Positions 17,668 to 27,321 of a stretch of DNA of 64,000 nucleotides are shown piece by piece (position 1 is the first letter of the stretch; every line of letters starts with the position of its first letter). The notes under the pieces are model-generated. The model ran no database searches and was not told the DNA's origin. It saw only the letters and a list, made by a program, of their open reading frames with translations. Origin of the DNA: Halobacillus halophilus. GTDB taxonomy: Bacteria; Bacillota; Bacilli; Bacillales; Halobacillaceae. The stretch covers positions 160,839-224,838 of the forward strand of contig NZ_JAIVAL010000006.1 of the NCBI RefSeq assembly GCF_020171985.1, in the 5' to 3' direction. The position numbers and the translations under genes were made by a program.

Positions 17668-19164
17668 TTATTGTACAGGCTCCATTAAATGTAGAGTGCG
17701 TGAGGTAGAATCATGAACCCGGTGGAGCAGTTCAGGATTATCCTCCAGCGACTCGCCGTAGGAAGGAATGATTTCCTTAAGCTTCGGATCCCAGGAATCA
17801 CGATATTCTGGGAAGCACTTGTGTAAGACCTCGAGCATAATCGAAACGGAAACGGACGCTCCTGGTGATTCGCCAAGAAGAGCTGCCATCGTACGGTCTT
17901 CTGCGTGAATCAGTTTGGTACCGAACTGGAGAGCACCGCGGCCGCCTTCGTCGGTATCCTCAATTAATTGGACACGCTGACCGGCTACGAGAAGATCCCA
18001 GTCTTCATTGGACGCATTCGGCACAAAATTCCGCAGCTCTTCCATCCGGTCCTTTTTGGACATCTTCAGCTGCATAGCCAAATATTTGATAAGAGAAGTA
18101 TTTTTTGCGCCGGCTGCAAGCATCGTAAGCACATTTGTCGGTTTTACTGAACCTAGCAGATCCATCATCGAGCCGGTTTTCAGGAACTTCGGTGTAAATC
18201 CGGCGAACGGTCCGTATAACAGCGTATCTTTTCCTTCAATATGGCGGCGGTCCAGATGCGGGACCGTCATCGGCGGTGTGCCTGCGGGTTCTTTTCCATA
18301 GACTTTGGAATGGTGCTGCTTCACAACTTCCGGGTTGTCACAGACGAGAAATTCGCCGCTGATCGGGAATCCTCCAATGTGCTTACTTTCCGGAATGCCT
18401 GTTTTTTGCAGCAATGGCAGGGCGCCGCCCCCGGCACCAATAAAAGCAAAGGACGCTGAATGCTCTTCGATGGTTTCTTCTTGAAGGTTTCGGACCTTCA
18501 CTTCCCACGCTCCGTCTTCTCTTTGTTGAATATCATCGACGGAATGATTGTAACGGATGTCGATATTGTCTTGCTGCTCTAAATGTTTCAGCATCTGGCG
18601 GGTCAATTCTCCAAAATTAACATCTGTGCCATGGTCGAATTTCGTTGCCGCGATTGGCTCTTCAGAAGAACGGCCTTCCATCATTAAAGGAATCCATTGC
18701 TTGATTTGTTCGGGATCTATGGAAAACTCCATCCCCTGAAATTGAGGGTGATCTTTCAGGGCTTCCACCCGCTTCGTTAAAAATTCGACATGATCTTTTC
18801 CGTAAACAAAACTTATGTGAGGCAAGGGGCGGATGAACTCTTCAGGATTCTGAAGATCACCCTGTTCAACCAGGTGGGCCCAGAGCTGTCTGGAAATCTG
18901 AAATTGTTCATTGATTTTCACGGCCTTGCTGATGTCCAAGGAGCCGTCTGGCTGCTCGGGGGTATAGTTCAGCTCGCAGAGAGCGGCGTGGCCGGTTCCG
19001 GCATTGTTCCATTCATTGGAACTTTCCTGTCCAGCGGAATCTAATTTTTCGAACAGAGTGATGCGCCACTCCGGCTGTAATTTGTGCAGTAATGTGGCCA
19101 GTGTCGCGCTCACGACGCCAGCACCGATCAGGATCACATCGCTCGTTGTGTGGTTATGATTCAT
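17668..19164 (-). CDS. mqo: malate:quinone oxidoreductase
   Basis: 498 residues, normal for the family. This FAD enzyme of the inner membrane face oxidises malate to oxaloacetate and gives electrons to the quinone pool. The dinucleotide-binding motif is at the N terminus ([18 protein letters not shown]). Further family signatures are [24 protein letters not shown]-type FAD contacts, and near the end [19 protein letters not shown]. The ATG at 19164 is preceded by GAGGAGG; the open frame extends 57 bases further without a ribosome binding site. It is divergent from the lactate permease, and a LutR-type operator lies 210 bases upstream, so lactate may affect it. Confidence 0.96.
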   Translation of the reverse strand: MNHNHTTSDVILIGAGVVSATLATLLHKLQPEWRITLFEKLDSAGQESSNEWNNAGTGHAALCELNYTPEQPDGSLDISKAVKINEQFQISRQLWAHLVEQGDLQNPEEFIRPLPHISFVYGKDHVEFLTKRVEALKDHPQFQGMEFSIDPEQIKQWIPLMMEGRSSEEPIAATKFDHGTDVNFGELTRQMLKHLEQQDNIDIRYNHSVDDIQQREDGAWEVKVRNLQEETIEEHSASFAFIGAGGGALPLLQKTGIPESKHIGGFPISGEFLVCDNPEVVKQHHSKVYGKEPAGTPPMTVPHLDRRHIEGKDTLLYGPFAGFTPKFLKTGSMMDLLGSVKPTNVLTMLAAGAKNTSLIKYLAMQLKMSKKDRMEELRNFVPNASNEDWDLLVAGQRVQLIEDTDEGGRGALQFGTKLIHAEDRTMAALLGESPGASVSVSIMLEVLHKCFPEYRDSWDPKLKEIIPSYGESLEDNPELLHRVHDSTSRTLHLMEPVQ

Positions 19165-19374
19165 AGTATTCCTCCTCTTATTGGTAAACAGGCCGCAGCT
19201 GTATCGGGAGTGATCGTTCATTCGTTATACGGTCCCCGATGATCATAGGAGATACGGTACCTTGCGATTATAGCTGGATGCGAGAGGTGGATTGTCTACT
19301 TATTCTAGCATCGTGTGTATCACTATGTACCTTGCTACAAGCAGCCTGAATAGCTACGTCACCTACATAGATAA

Positions 19375-19388
19375 GGTCATCAGATGAC
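19375..19388. promoter_or_regulatory. LutR-type operator, copy 1
   Basis: GGTCATCAGATGAC contains TCATC-A-GATGA, the inverted repeat known as LutR (GntR family) operator in front of B. subtilis lutP. This copy is nearer to mqo. Confidence 0.65.
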
Positions 19389-19544
19389 TTCATTTCTTTC
19401 ATTCTAGCACGAGCAGAAATCGCTTTCAATAAAAAGCTGATTCACTCATTCTATGAAGATATGAAGCAGATTAGCTCGTGTAAGGTCGATGTCGAAGGAA
19501 AGGTCACCGTTCTGAGAAAATTGTGAAATCGATGTTAAAATTTA

Positions 19545-19573
19545 TTGAAATTGTTTGTGTAAGCGTTTACCAT
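19545..19573 (+). promoter_or_regulatory. vegetative promoter of the lactate permease
   Basis: TTGAAA at 19545 and TACCAT at 19568 with 17 bases between them. The cre site overlaps the -10 region and the second LutR-type operator lies just downstream, a layout suited to repression. Confidence 0.5.
19558..19571. promoter_or_regulatory. catabolite-responsive element (CcpA site)
   Basis: TGTAAGCGTTTACC fits the cre consensus TGWAANCGNTNWCA at 13 of 14 positions. It overlaps the permease promoter. Confidence 0.65.
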
Positions 19574-19582
19574 AAATGGTAT

Positions 19583-19597
19583 GGTCATCAGATGACC
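19583..19597. promoter_or_regulatory. LutR-type operator, copy 2
   Basis: GGTCATCAGATGACC, a perfect 7-base inverted repeat around one A, identical to copy 1 over 14 bases. It is 10 bases after the -10 element of the permease promoter. Confidence 0.75.
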
Positions 19598-19667
19598 GTA
19601 TTAACTATTGCCAATCAAAGTTTTTTGAGGAATAAGAAAAACAAGTAAGGAAAGAGGAGGAGATCAA

Positions 19668-21254
19668 ATGTTGATGTTGGTGGCACTAAGTGCTGTGATT
19701 GTTCCCTTTCTGCTGCTGGTGTTATTGCGAATGCCAGCGATTAAAGGGATGTCCATCAGTGCTGTAGTGGTCATTATTTTAGCGATGACCGTGTGGGGAA
19801 TGGAAGGCCAGGTAATTGCTTCTTCGATCCTGCAGGGGGTACATAAAACCCTGACGATATTATTGATTTTATTTGGAGCGCTCGTATTATTGAACACCCT
19901 TCGTAACACCGGAGCGGTGACCCGCATTAATCAGGGATTTCAGAGTATTTCCCAGGACATGAGGGTTCAGCTAATTTTTGTCGCCTTTTTATTCGGGTCG
20001 TTAATTGAGGGGGCGGCAGGATTCGGTGCACCGGCGATGGTGACGGCGCCGTTAATGCTTGCGCTGGGCTTCAGGCCGCTTGCGGCAGTGGCAACCGCTC
20101 TTATTGCGGATAGTACGGCGGTAGCTTTCGGCGCTGTGGGAACGCCGGTACTGGTCGGACTGAGCACCTTGCCTGATGCGGGTACCGCTTTTTTCAAGGA
20201 AGTGGGTGTAACGGTCACGCTTATTGATTTATTCGCAGGCACATTTATTCCATTTATCTTAGTCCTTGTGCTGACTTTGTTTTTCGGTAAAGGGAAGGGA
20301 ATTAAAGATGCCCTTGTAATGATCCCGTGGACGCTGCTCATAGGGATCACGTATAATGTTTCAGCTCTTGTGTATGCGACTTTATTTGGACCGGAATTTG
20401 TAGCAATTCTCGGATCGTTGACCGGTCTGGTTGTTGCCGCTGTAACAGCGAGAAAAGGATGGCTGCTTCCATCCACTATATGGACGGATGCTAAACAGGA
20501 AGATTTCCAGGATAACGAAGAAAAATCCGAGATGGGACTAATCCGGGCATGGTTTCCGTACATTATCGTCGTGGCCTTGCTGTTGCTTACACGTATTGTT
20601 CCGTGGTTTAAAGAATTTACGCAGACGGCTATTGATTTATCGTGGTCGAATATTTTAGGCGTGGAAGGGATTGCATCGAGCTGGGCCGTTTTATACTCGC
20701 CTGGAACTGTGCTGATTGTCGCAGCGCTATTAGCCTTGCTTGTGCAGCGAAAATCGTTTAATCATTTTGGACGGGCAGCGAAACAATCGTTTTCCACAAT
20801 GAAAATCACCGCGGTCACATTGTCGGCGACGCTTGCTATGGTGCATGTATTTAGTAACTCCGGGATGAATATGAATGATTTAATGAGCATGCCAAGTTAT
20901 ATTGCCGAGGGTATGGCGGCTACTTTCGGGCCCATGTGGATTTTCGCCGCACCTTTTCTCGGGGAACTGGGCTCCTTTATAACAGGAAGTGCCACGGTTT
21001 CAACCCTTACCTTCTCACCGATTCAGTACAATATAGCGGAAGCTACAGACGCGAACATTAAGGTGGTGCTTGCCGCTCAGCTCGTAGGTGGTGGAGCTGG
21101 GAACATGATCTGTGTTCATAATGTGGTCGCAGCCAGTGCTGTCGCAGGTATGGAAGGGGAAGAAGGAAACGTCATCCGAAAAACCCTGGGACCTGCTTTA
21201 CTTTACGGCGTTCTTGTCGGAATAGGCGGCTTTATTTTAATGGGGATCCTGTAG
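19668..21254 (+). CDS. lutP: L-lactate permease
   Basis: 528 residues of the LctP family, a polytopic importer of lactate with about 12-14 membrane segments. Family signatures are seen in the first third: [40 protein letters not shown], and [15 protein letters not shown] at 19668 has GAGGAGGAG upstream. Single-gene unit with cre and LutR-type sites, so it is expected to be induced by lactate and repressed by glucose. The lutABC oxidase genes are not in the window; adjacent Mqo can oxidise downstream malate but not lactate. Confidence 0.93.
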   Translation: MLMLVALSAVIVPFLLLVLLRMPAIKGMSISAVVVIILAMTVWGMEGQVIASSILQGVHKTLTILLILFGALVLLNTLRNTGAVTRINQGFQSISQDMRVQLIFVAFLFGSLIEGAAGFGAPAMVTAPLMLALGFRPLAAVATALIADSTAVAFGAVGTPVLVGLSTLPDAGTAFFKEVGVTVTLIDLFAGTFIPFILVLVLTLFFGKGKGIKDALVMIPWTLLIGITYNVSALVYATLFGPEFVAILGSLTGLVVAAVTARKGWLLPSTIWTDAKQEDFQDNEEKSEMGLIRAWFPYIIVVALLLLTRIVPWFKEFTQTAIDLSWSNILGVEGIASSWAVLYSPGTVLIVAALLALLVQRKSFNHFGRAAKQSFSTMKITAVTLSATLAMVHVFSNSGMNMNDLMSMPSYIAEGMAATFGPMWIFAAPFLGELGSFITGSATVSTLTFSPIQYNIAEATDANIKVVLAAQLVGGGAGNMICVHNVVAASAVAGMEGEEGNVIRKTLGPALLYGVLVGIGGFILMGIL

Positions 21255-21280
21255 ATAGACGTAAAACGGGAGATCAGCCT

Positions 21281-21321
21281 AAAAGAACAGGTGCTCTTGT
21301 AAGGAGCATCTGTTCTTTTTT
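21281..21321 (+). terminator. terminator of the lactate permease gene
   Basis: AAAAGAACAG with GTGCTC pairs with GAGCATCTGTTCTTTT, ending in a T run. Confidence 0.85.
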
Positions 21322-21417
21322 AAGTGTGTTCTACTTAAGTAACTTCTTATAAAAAAGCGTTTTACACAAGTTTCTGTCCAAAGTTGTGCTCATAAGGAAC
21401 GTATACCTTATATCGGT

Positions 21418-21648
21418 CTAAGATTTTTTTGTTTTTAGTAGTTGAGAGAAACCATAGGCTATGCTTGCGATCAATAGTAGGACCAACAAATGATAACTTC
21501 GATCTCTAAAGCTGAAATTTTGAGCCGTAAAACTTCCTGTAGTAGAAAAATCCGGAATATAGTTCATAGTTAAGATAACCCCAGATGTTATTTGATAAGC
21601 TACGTAAAGTAAAATAAAACTTGCTATAAAAACGATATACTTCTTCAT
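21418..21648 (-). CDS. small two-helix membrane protein
   Basis: 76 residues with hydrophobic segments at about 3-22 and 52-69 and a short outside loop. ATG at 21648 (MKKYIVFIASF) is chosen because AAAGGATGG lies 5 bases before it; an ATG 9 bases up would overlap that site. No family recognised. The flanking 21649-21950 has no other gene. Confidence 0.55.
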   Translation of the reverse strand: MKKYIVFIASFILLYVAYQITSGVILTMNYIPDFSTTGSFTAQNFSFRDRSYHLLVLLLIASIAYGFSQLLKTKKS

Positions 21649-21950
21649 AACGACCATCCTTTCCTATCTCTAAATTTACGATTAGGATCTATCATAGTTT
21701 CAAACGAAGTGAGATTCTATCTTCATAAATGTTGAAAAGTGTACAAGCCTTATGACATCTTGTTTACTTTGAAACGAATAACGCCTTGGAAGTACGATGA
21801 ACTGGATAACAATAAGTAAGGTTCGTTTCCTGTAAAGAAGCAATGCATTATGGTAAAATCTAAGACTAATGACAGGCTGCAAAATTGTCTTTTGTGAGAA
21901 TATGGAACTAGGGGCATTGCAACTACGATCAACCCAGGGGGGAATAAACG

Positions 21951-23135
21951 ATGACTAGAAAACTTTATTACGAAGATCCTTATCAGCTGGAATTCGATTC
22001 TACGGTAACCGAAATAGAGCAGGACGAACGCGGGCCATACGTGGTACTGGAAGCCACTGCTTTTTACCCGACCGGCGGTGGACAGCCGTATGATACGGGA
22101 ACATTGAATTCTACCGAAGTAATCGATGTGGAAGAAGTAGAGGGTGAAGTGCGACATTACATAAAGGAAGAATTCCCGGAAAATGAAGAACACGTGCACG
22201 GAAGTGTCGATTCCAGGCGTCGTATCGATCATATGCAGCAGCATAGCGGACAGCATATCATTTCAGCTGTGTTTGATGATCAATACGGCATTCCGACGAC
22301 AAGTTTTCACTTAGGAAGCGATACGGTGACGATTGATTTAGATACGAATCATCTTTCGGAGGAACTTTTACAAAAAGCCGAGGAGAAGGTGAATGACATT
22401 ATACGCCAGAACCTTCCAATAGAGTCCAGGTGGATGACGGTTGGTGAAGCGAATGAATACCCGCTGAGGAAATCTCTGGCTGTTGAGGGGGATGTACGCC
22501 TCGTTATCATTCCATACGTCGATTACAACGGTTGCGGCGGTACGCATCCCGCCTCCACGGGTGAAGTGATGGCGGTGAAATTTCTAGGCTGGACGAAAAG
22601 CAAGAAGCAGGTACGTCTCGAGTTTGTCTGCGGATCCCGGGTGCTTGAGAAGCTTGATCAGAAACACCGGATTCTGACCGATATGAAACAGCTGGTTCCA
22701 AGGCCTGAGGAGAGGCTTGTCGAGGAAGTGGGCGAGATCATTCAGGCAGGCAAAGAGAAGGATAAGCGGATCACGGAGCTTGAGGAACAACTTCTTCAAT
22801 ATGAAGCGCGTCACATTATTTCAGAAACGAAGGGAGAGCCGGTAATCCAGCGCGTCTTTAAAGACCGGCCGATTCAGTCCCTTCAGTCACTTGGAAAAAC
22901 GATGATTGAAGAAGCTTCCGACACGTATCTTATCCTTGTAAGTGAACAGGAAGATCAGCTGCAATTTGTCCTTGCACACGGGGATGCGATTGATCGCAAT
23001 ATGAACGATATCGCTAAACAGGCGATGCCTCTGATTGACGGAAAAGGAGGCGGAAAACCGCATTTTGTCCAGGGTGGCGGCAAAAAGCTGATGGACGGAA
23101 CGGATTTCTCGAATCGAGTAAAAGAATTAATCTAA
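21951..23135 (+). CDS. alanyl-tRNA editing protein (AlaX, long form with DHHA1)
   Basis: 394 residues. It resembles the editing half of alanyl-tRNA synthetase: FYPTGGGQPYDTG at the start, then RIDHMQQHSGQH with the zinc-binding HxxxH, then NGCGGTHPASTGE with the further Cys/His ligands. A coiled coil follows (about 255-300), and the C-terminal DHHA1 domain ends with GKGGGKPHFVQGGG. It would remove serine or glycine wrongly attached to tRNA-Ala. ATG at 21951 has GGGGG upstream. Own terminator. Confidence 0.9.
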   Translation: MTRKLYYEDPYQLEFDSTVTEIEQDERGPYVVLEATAFYPTGGGQPYDTGTLNSTEVIDVEEVEGEVRHYIKEEFPENEEHVHGSVDSRRRIDHMQQHSGQHIISAVFDDQYGIPTTSFHLGSDTVTIDLDTNHLSEELLQKAEEKVNDIIRQNLPIESRWMTVGEANEYPLRKSLAVEGDVRLVIIPYVDYNGCGGTHPASTGEVMAVKFLGWTKSKKQVRLEFVCGSRVLEKLDQKHRILTDMKQLVPRPEERLVEEVGEIIQAGKEKDKRITELEEQLLQYEARHIISETKGEPVIQRVFKDRPIQSLQSLGKTMIEEASDTYLILVSEQEDQLQFVLAHGDAIDRNMNDIAKQAMPLIDGKGGGKPHFVQGGGKKLMDGTDFSNRVKELI

Positions 23136-23140
23136 TTGGA

Positions 23141-23188
23141 AAAACTTCTTCTCCCACCTGAATGTCGGTGTGGTAGAAGAGGTTTTTT
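23141..23188 (+). terminator. terminator of the AlaX gene
   Basis: AACTTCTTCTCCCACC pairs with GGTGTGGTAGAAGAGGTT with small bulges, then a run of T. Confidence 0.75.
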
Positions 23189-23244
23189 TATGTGAATAAC
23201 GGAAACATTTTCCCTGTGGAATCGTTTTGTAGTATAATCACTTT

Positions 23245-23258
23245 AGAACATACGTTCC
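23245..23258. promoter_or_regulatory. LexA (SOS) box in front of topB
   Basis: AGAACATACGTTCC fits the Bacillus LexA consensus CGAACRNRYGTTYC at all but the first base. It starts 7 bases after a TATAAT at 23233-23238, in the place where a repressor would block transcription of topB. Confidence 0.6.
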
Positions 23259-23346
23259 TTAGCAGGAGCGTCGCCGTGTTGAATGAATCGAAACAAAGCC
23301 AGGAAGCGTTTATGCCTCTCGTGGTTTACAGAAAGGAGAGGAGACC

Positions 23347-25482
23347 ATGACGAACGTGGTCATTTTAGCTGAAAAGCCGTCGCAGGCCAAAGCCTATGCT
23401 GCGGCTTTCACTACTCAGGAAAAATCCAAAACCTATATTCGATTAAAACCCGATGCCACCTTCCCAAGCGGAGCGACGATTACCTGGGGTGTGGGTCATC
23501 TGGTGGAGCTCAAAGAACCTCATGACTATAAGCCGGAATGGAAAAAGTGGAAGCTCGATCAGCTGCCGATCGTGCCGGAGCGTTTTTATGAAAAAGTCTC
23601 GAAAGGAAAATGGGAGCAGTTCCAGGCCGTGAAGAAATTATTCCAGCAGGCGGATGTCATCGTCAATGCAGCCGATGTGGACCGTGAAGGCTCCAATATT
23701 TTTTACAGCATCCTTCGCTTGACCGGCGTCAAAGGAAAACCAATTCAGCGGTTATGGATCAATTCCCTTGAGAAGGATGAAGTCCGGAAAGGGTTTCAGA
23801 ATCTGCAGAATAATGATAAAGATCTGCGGATGTTTGACGAAGCAAAAGCTCGGCAGATCAGCGACTGGATGGTAGGCATTAACGCGAGCCGCCTGTTTAC
23901 ACTGCTGCTGCAGAAAAAAGGCTTTAATCAGCACCTGTCCATTGGCCGTGTGCAGTCGCCGACCGTTTATTTAATTTACCAGCGCCATAAGGAAATCGAA
24001 AACTTCGTATCTGAACCCTTTTATCAAATCGAGGGACAGTTTCAGGCGGAGAAAGGCTCGTACAAAGGATTAGCGAAAATTAAAGAAAAGGATAAAGCCA
24101 AGGTGCAGGCCCTGATGGACAAGCATGGTCTGAAAGAAAATGAGAATCTTCAGGGAACGATTCAAAGTGTCGACAAGAAGACGAAGTACCAGAAGTCACC
24201 TAAGCTGCATTCCCTGTCCACCCTGCAGAGTGTCGCGAACCGACGCTGGAAATACACGCCATCCCACACGTTAAAGACGATGCAGAAGCTTTATGAAAAA
24301 GGGCTGGTCTCTTATCCGCGAACGGACTGTAACTATATCACGAATAGTGAGTTCAATTATTTAGTGAACAAGCTCGATGCCTATCAGGGTGCGATGAACG
24401 TATCGTTTACACCGGCCTCATTAAAGCCGAACAAAAGGTATGTGAACAACAGCAAAGTTCAGGAGCACTACGCGATTATCCCGACGAAAACGGTGCCTAC
24501 CGCAAAGAAATTAAGCGGACTGAGCCGGGATGAGCACAATATTTACCATGAAGTACTCGCCACAACTTTGGCCATGTTCCACAGTGATTACGTGTATGAA
24601 GAGACGACGATTATGACCCACGTCCATGACCTGCCTTTTAAATCAACCGGTAAAAGAGAAGTAAAGCAGGGCTGGAAAGAGCTGTTTCCAAAGCCGTCCA
24701 AAGCCAAACAGGACAAAGATCCCCTTCTGCCGGAGGTCCAGCAGGGTGAAGATGTAGGTGCCCGTCTTCACATTAAAGAAAGCATGACCCAGCCGCCGAA
24801 ACCTTATACCGAAGGACAGCTCATCAACATGATGAAAACGTGCGGAAAGCTCGTCGATGATGAGGAAGACGTAGAAATTCTGAAAGAAGTGGAAGGCCTC
24901 GGAACTGAAGCCACGCGTTCAAGCATTATTGAAACGATTAAAACGCAGAACTATATTGAAGTGAAGAAAAACAATGTCGCGATTACCGATAAAGGGATTA
25001 TGCTGTGTGAAGCGATTGAAGGAACGCTGTTATCGAGTCCTGCCATGACGGCGAAGTGGGAGTCGTATTTGAAGAAAATCGGCAATGGCGATGGTTCGAA
25101 GCAGATGTTTATTAAGCAGACAAGCCAGTTCATTGAGAAGCTTATTCAGGAAACGCCTGAATCGATTCAACAGGTAAACGTGCGCAGTACCGGGGAGAAA
25201 AAACAGTGGAATACAGCGGTAGCGAAATGTCCGGCCTGTACGAACGGCGAAATTATCGACCGGTATAAGTTTTATGCCTGTTCGAATTATAAAAACGGCT
25301 GTAAAGTGAGCTTTCCGAAGCGGCTGGCCGGAAAGTCACTTTCCGCAAATATGATTAAAACGCTGTGTGAGAAGAAGAAAACGCGGGTGCTGAAAGGATT
25401 TAAAGGGAAGAAACCGTTCAGTACGGCTTTAACGCTGGATGAAGACTATAAGATTAAATTTGATTTTGCGAAGAAGAGTTGA
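23347..25482 (+). CDS. topB: DNA topoisomerase III
   Basis: 711 residues, type IA topoisomerase that relaxes and decatenates DNA through a tyrosine link. N-terminal TOPRIM domain (VVILAEKPSQAKAYAAAF, with the acidic DVDREG motif near residue 117), active-site Y323 in LVSYPRTDCNYI, and a C-terminal zinc ribbon-like part (CPACTNGEI, then YACSNY.NGC). Length matches B. subtilis TopB (727). ATG at 23347 with GGAGAGGAG. A LexA box upstream suggests SOS induction, which is not a standard feature of this gene as far as I know. Confidence 0.96.
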   Translation: MTNVVILAEKPSQAKAYAAAFTTQEKSKTYIRLKPDATFPSGATITWGVGHLVELKEPHDYKPEWKKWKLDQLPIVPERFYEKVSKGKWEQFQAVKKLFQQADVIVNAADVDREGSNIFYSILRLTGVKGKPIQRLWINSLEKDEVRKGFQNLQNNDKDLRMFDEAKARQISDWMVGINASRLFTLLLQKKGFNQHLSIGRVQSPTVYLIYQRHKEIENFVSEPFYQIEGQFQAEKGSYKGLAKIKEKDKAKVQALMDKHGLKENENLQGTIQSVDKKTKYQKSPKLHSLSTLQSVANRRWKYTPSHTLKTMQKLYEKGLVSYPRTDCNYITNSEFNYLVNKLDAYQGAMNVSFTPASLKPNKRYVNNSKVQEHYAIIPTKTVPTAKKLSGLSRDEHNIYHEVLATTLAMFHSDYVYEETTIMTHVHDLPFKSTGKREVKQGWKELFPKPSKAKQDKDPLLPEVQQGEDVGARLHIKESMTQPPKPYTEGQLINMMKTCGKLVDDEEDVEILKEVEGLGTEATRSSIIETIKTQNYIEVKKNNVAITDKGIMLCEAIEGTLLSSPAMTAKWESYLKKIGNGDGSKQMFIKQTSQFIEKLIQETPESIQQVNVRSTGEKKQWNTAVAKCPACTNGEIIDRYKFYACSNYKNGCKVSFPKRLAGKSLSANMIKTLCEKKKTRVLKGFKGKKPFSTALTLDEDYKIKFDFAKKS

Positions 25483-25541
25483 GATACCTGTTGGGTGAAG
25501 AGGATATCCTTTTCACCCTAAACGGTAAGTGTCAGAAGGGT

Positions 25542-25994
25542 TTAAGGGAAAACGTGAAGTCTCCTTAAGACGTTTGAAATCCCTCCAATGACTAAAAAGC
25601 CTCCTACATACATCAGGATGGTATAGAAGAAATTCCAATGGTCATCGTAGGATAAGATGCCGTTTAGAAGAGCTAATCCTTCTAAACCGGCCATCCCGCC
25701 TATGGATAAACTATAAACCCAGATCGGTTTTATGTTCCTATAGACATAGTAATACGTGAACCAGGCTCCGGCGATCGTGAAGATACCTAAGTCCAGAAAA
25801 ATAGAGTCTAACAGTATGACTTTGGGCATGGGGTGGACTTTCCATAACCCCATATGAATGCCGGCCTGATTGAATACAACGGCAATTAAAGCCGTAATCG
25901 GTGCGGTCGTATAAAAAATTTTAGGAGCTTTCCGATATAAAAAAATCCCAGTGATCCAGGGCAGGACAAACCCTGCCATAATAATAAACGTCAT
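25542..25994 (-). CDS. small polytopic membrane protein
   Basis: 150 residues with about five hydrophobic segments. ATG at 25994 follows GAGGTGG; a GTG three codons earlier overlaps that site and is not used here. Trp- and Tyr-rich ends of helices (GIHMGLWKVHPMPK, FTYYYVYRNIKPIW) recall the CBO0543-type family of Bacillales membrane proteins, but this is only a resemblance. Function unknown. Confidence 0.55.
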   Translation of the reverse strand: MTFIIMAGFVLPWITGIFLYRKAPKIFYTTAPITALIAVVFNQAGIHMGLWKVHPMPKVILLDSIFLDLGIFTIAGAWFTYYYVYRNIKPIWVYSLSIGGMAGLEGLALLNGILSYDDHWNFFYTILMYVGGFLVIGGISNVLRRLHVFP

Positions 25995-26132
25995 TTTTAC
26001 CACCTCGTGGTAGTATTTGGATCTGGATGAGTTTTATGTATTTTTTCAGGTTTCCCTTTTCCGGCTGAATCGACTCGAAAGGGTGCAGGAATAGCCTTTC
26101 ACATCTTCACGTATCGCATAAATCGCTCTATA

Positions 26133-26166
26133 CAAAAAAAGCGCTTCAGTCACGAAGCGCTTTTTG
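26133..26166. terminator. terminator of the telA operon
   Basis: AAAAAAAGCGCTTC pairs with GAAGCGCTTTTT over six bases; the stem overlaps the telA stop codon. Confidence 0.85.
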
Positions 26167-27267
26167 TCTGCCAGACTGGGATAGTTTTTGCCGGACGTTT
26201 TCGTTTAGCGCATCCATCTCTTCAATAAACTGTTCACTCGAAGCGATAATCCGCTCGGACGACTGCTCGGTCGTTTTCAGGGCTTCGAACACGTTATCGA
26301 AAGACTCTTGAAGAGCTTCCATGCTGATCGCTGGATTTTCCATCATCTGGGTCGTTTCTTCTGCGTTTTCTTTCAGGTTTCTGGAGTTGGAAAGCAGCAT
26401 ATTCTCCGTCGCTTTATTCACGCCGTTCACGGTATCGATTACTTTACGCTGATTATTCAAAGCCAGCTGAATCGAAGCGGAGACGGTAATAATATTTTTC
26501 GTCAGCGTAACGGCATTGCGAATCGATTCCTTCAGCTTTTCGTTGTTTTTCTTAATAATATCTACGGAAGAAATGCTCTGATGCAAGACACTTTTCATCT
26601 GCGTCATATTTCTTGTACGGGTAATGATCTTTTCTTTTCCTTCGGTAAGCAGTGCCAGGTCGTATTCACCCGTCGCTTCTTTTTCTTTCAAAAGCTCAAA
26701 CAGCTTCTTCCCGAGATAAATCTGCTTGTCCAGGTCGTAAATACGCTTCTGCGCGTTTTCTTTGATCAGCTGCAGTTCGACGCTGTCTTCTTCCAGGCGG
26801 TCTTTCCCGGAAAGCAGGCTGCGCACTACCGTATCGATTTTCGAGTCGACTGATTCGTATTTCTGCATGTAGCGGTCAATGGGCTGTTTTTTGCTTAGTT
26901 TATAGAAGAATCGCTGCACGCCGTTGCCTTCGGTGCGCTTCGGATCAAGATCAGATACGATTGCCTCCAGTTCATTCAATGATTGGGGGATGTCATTATT
27001 GCCTTTCGTCATCAGGTCGTTTACCGGGCGCTTCAGCGTTTCCATCGTTTCTCCTGCGACACGCTGTTCCTTTTCACCAAGATCCCCGAGCTCTCTCATC
27101 ACATCGGAAAGGGAGTCGTCTCTGGAAGAATGGAATCTTTCCGCGTACGCTTCCGCCTCGTCATTCAGGCGGTCGATATCTTCTTTTTCAATAAGCGTCA
27201 TCGCTTCTCTCAGGTCCTGATGGTTCATTTCAGCTTCTTTATCTCGTTGGAAAGATTTTTCACTCAT
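26146..27267 (-). CDS. TelA/YceH family toxic anion resistance protein
   Basis: 373 residues, soluble, almost wholly helical. It matches the TelA family over its core (IDRYMQKYESVDSKIDTVVR, then KENAQKRIYDLDKQIYLGKK, then QLALNNQRKVIDTVNGVN). Family members are linked to tellurite and other stress resistance and to cell-envelope stress operons; the biochemical role is not known. ATG at 27267 is preferred since GGTGG is 7 bases upstream; two earlier in-frame ATGs are too near or have none. It is the second gene of a two-gene unit with 27322-28176, 54 bases apart. Confidence 0.85.
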   Translation of the reverse strand: MSEKSFQRDKEAEMNHQDLREAMTLIEKEDIDRLNDEAEAYAERFHSSRDDSLSDVMRELGDLGEKEQRVAGETMETLKRPVNDLMTKGNNDIPQSLNELEAIVSDLDPKRTEGNGVQRFFYKLSKKQPIDRYMQKYESVDSKIDTVVRSLLSGKDRLEEDSVELQLIKENAQKRIYDLDKQIYLGKKLFELLKEKEATGEYDLALLTEGKEKIITRTRNMTQMKSVLHQSISSVDIIKKNNEKLKESIRNAVTLTKNIITVSASIQLALNNQRKVIDTVNGVNKATENMLLSNSRNLKENAEETTQMMENPAISMEALQESFDNVFEALKTTEQSSERIIASSEQFIEEMDALNENVRQKLSQSGRQKALRD

Positions 27268-27321
27268 ATTCATACCACCTATCTGCCTTTTGTTGGTTTC
27301 CGGATATAACATAGCATCTCT

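Larger units (their letters stand above)
19165..19667. other. regulatory region between mqo and the lactate permease
   Basis: 500 bases without a gene. It holds two identical operator palindromes, a catabolite-responsive element and a promoter for the permease, listed separately. Confidence 0.8.

Noticed and set aside
17865..19044. Several plus-strand open frames inside mqo
   Set aside because: Shadows of the minus-strand mqo gene, which is complete and conserved.
26308..27309. Plus-strand open frame of 181 codons and others opposite telA
   Set aside because: No ribosome binding sites and odd composition; the minus-strand TelA protein accounts for the region.
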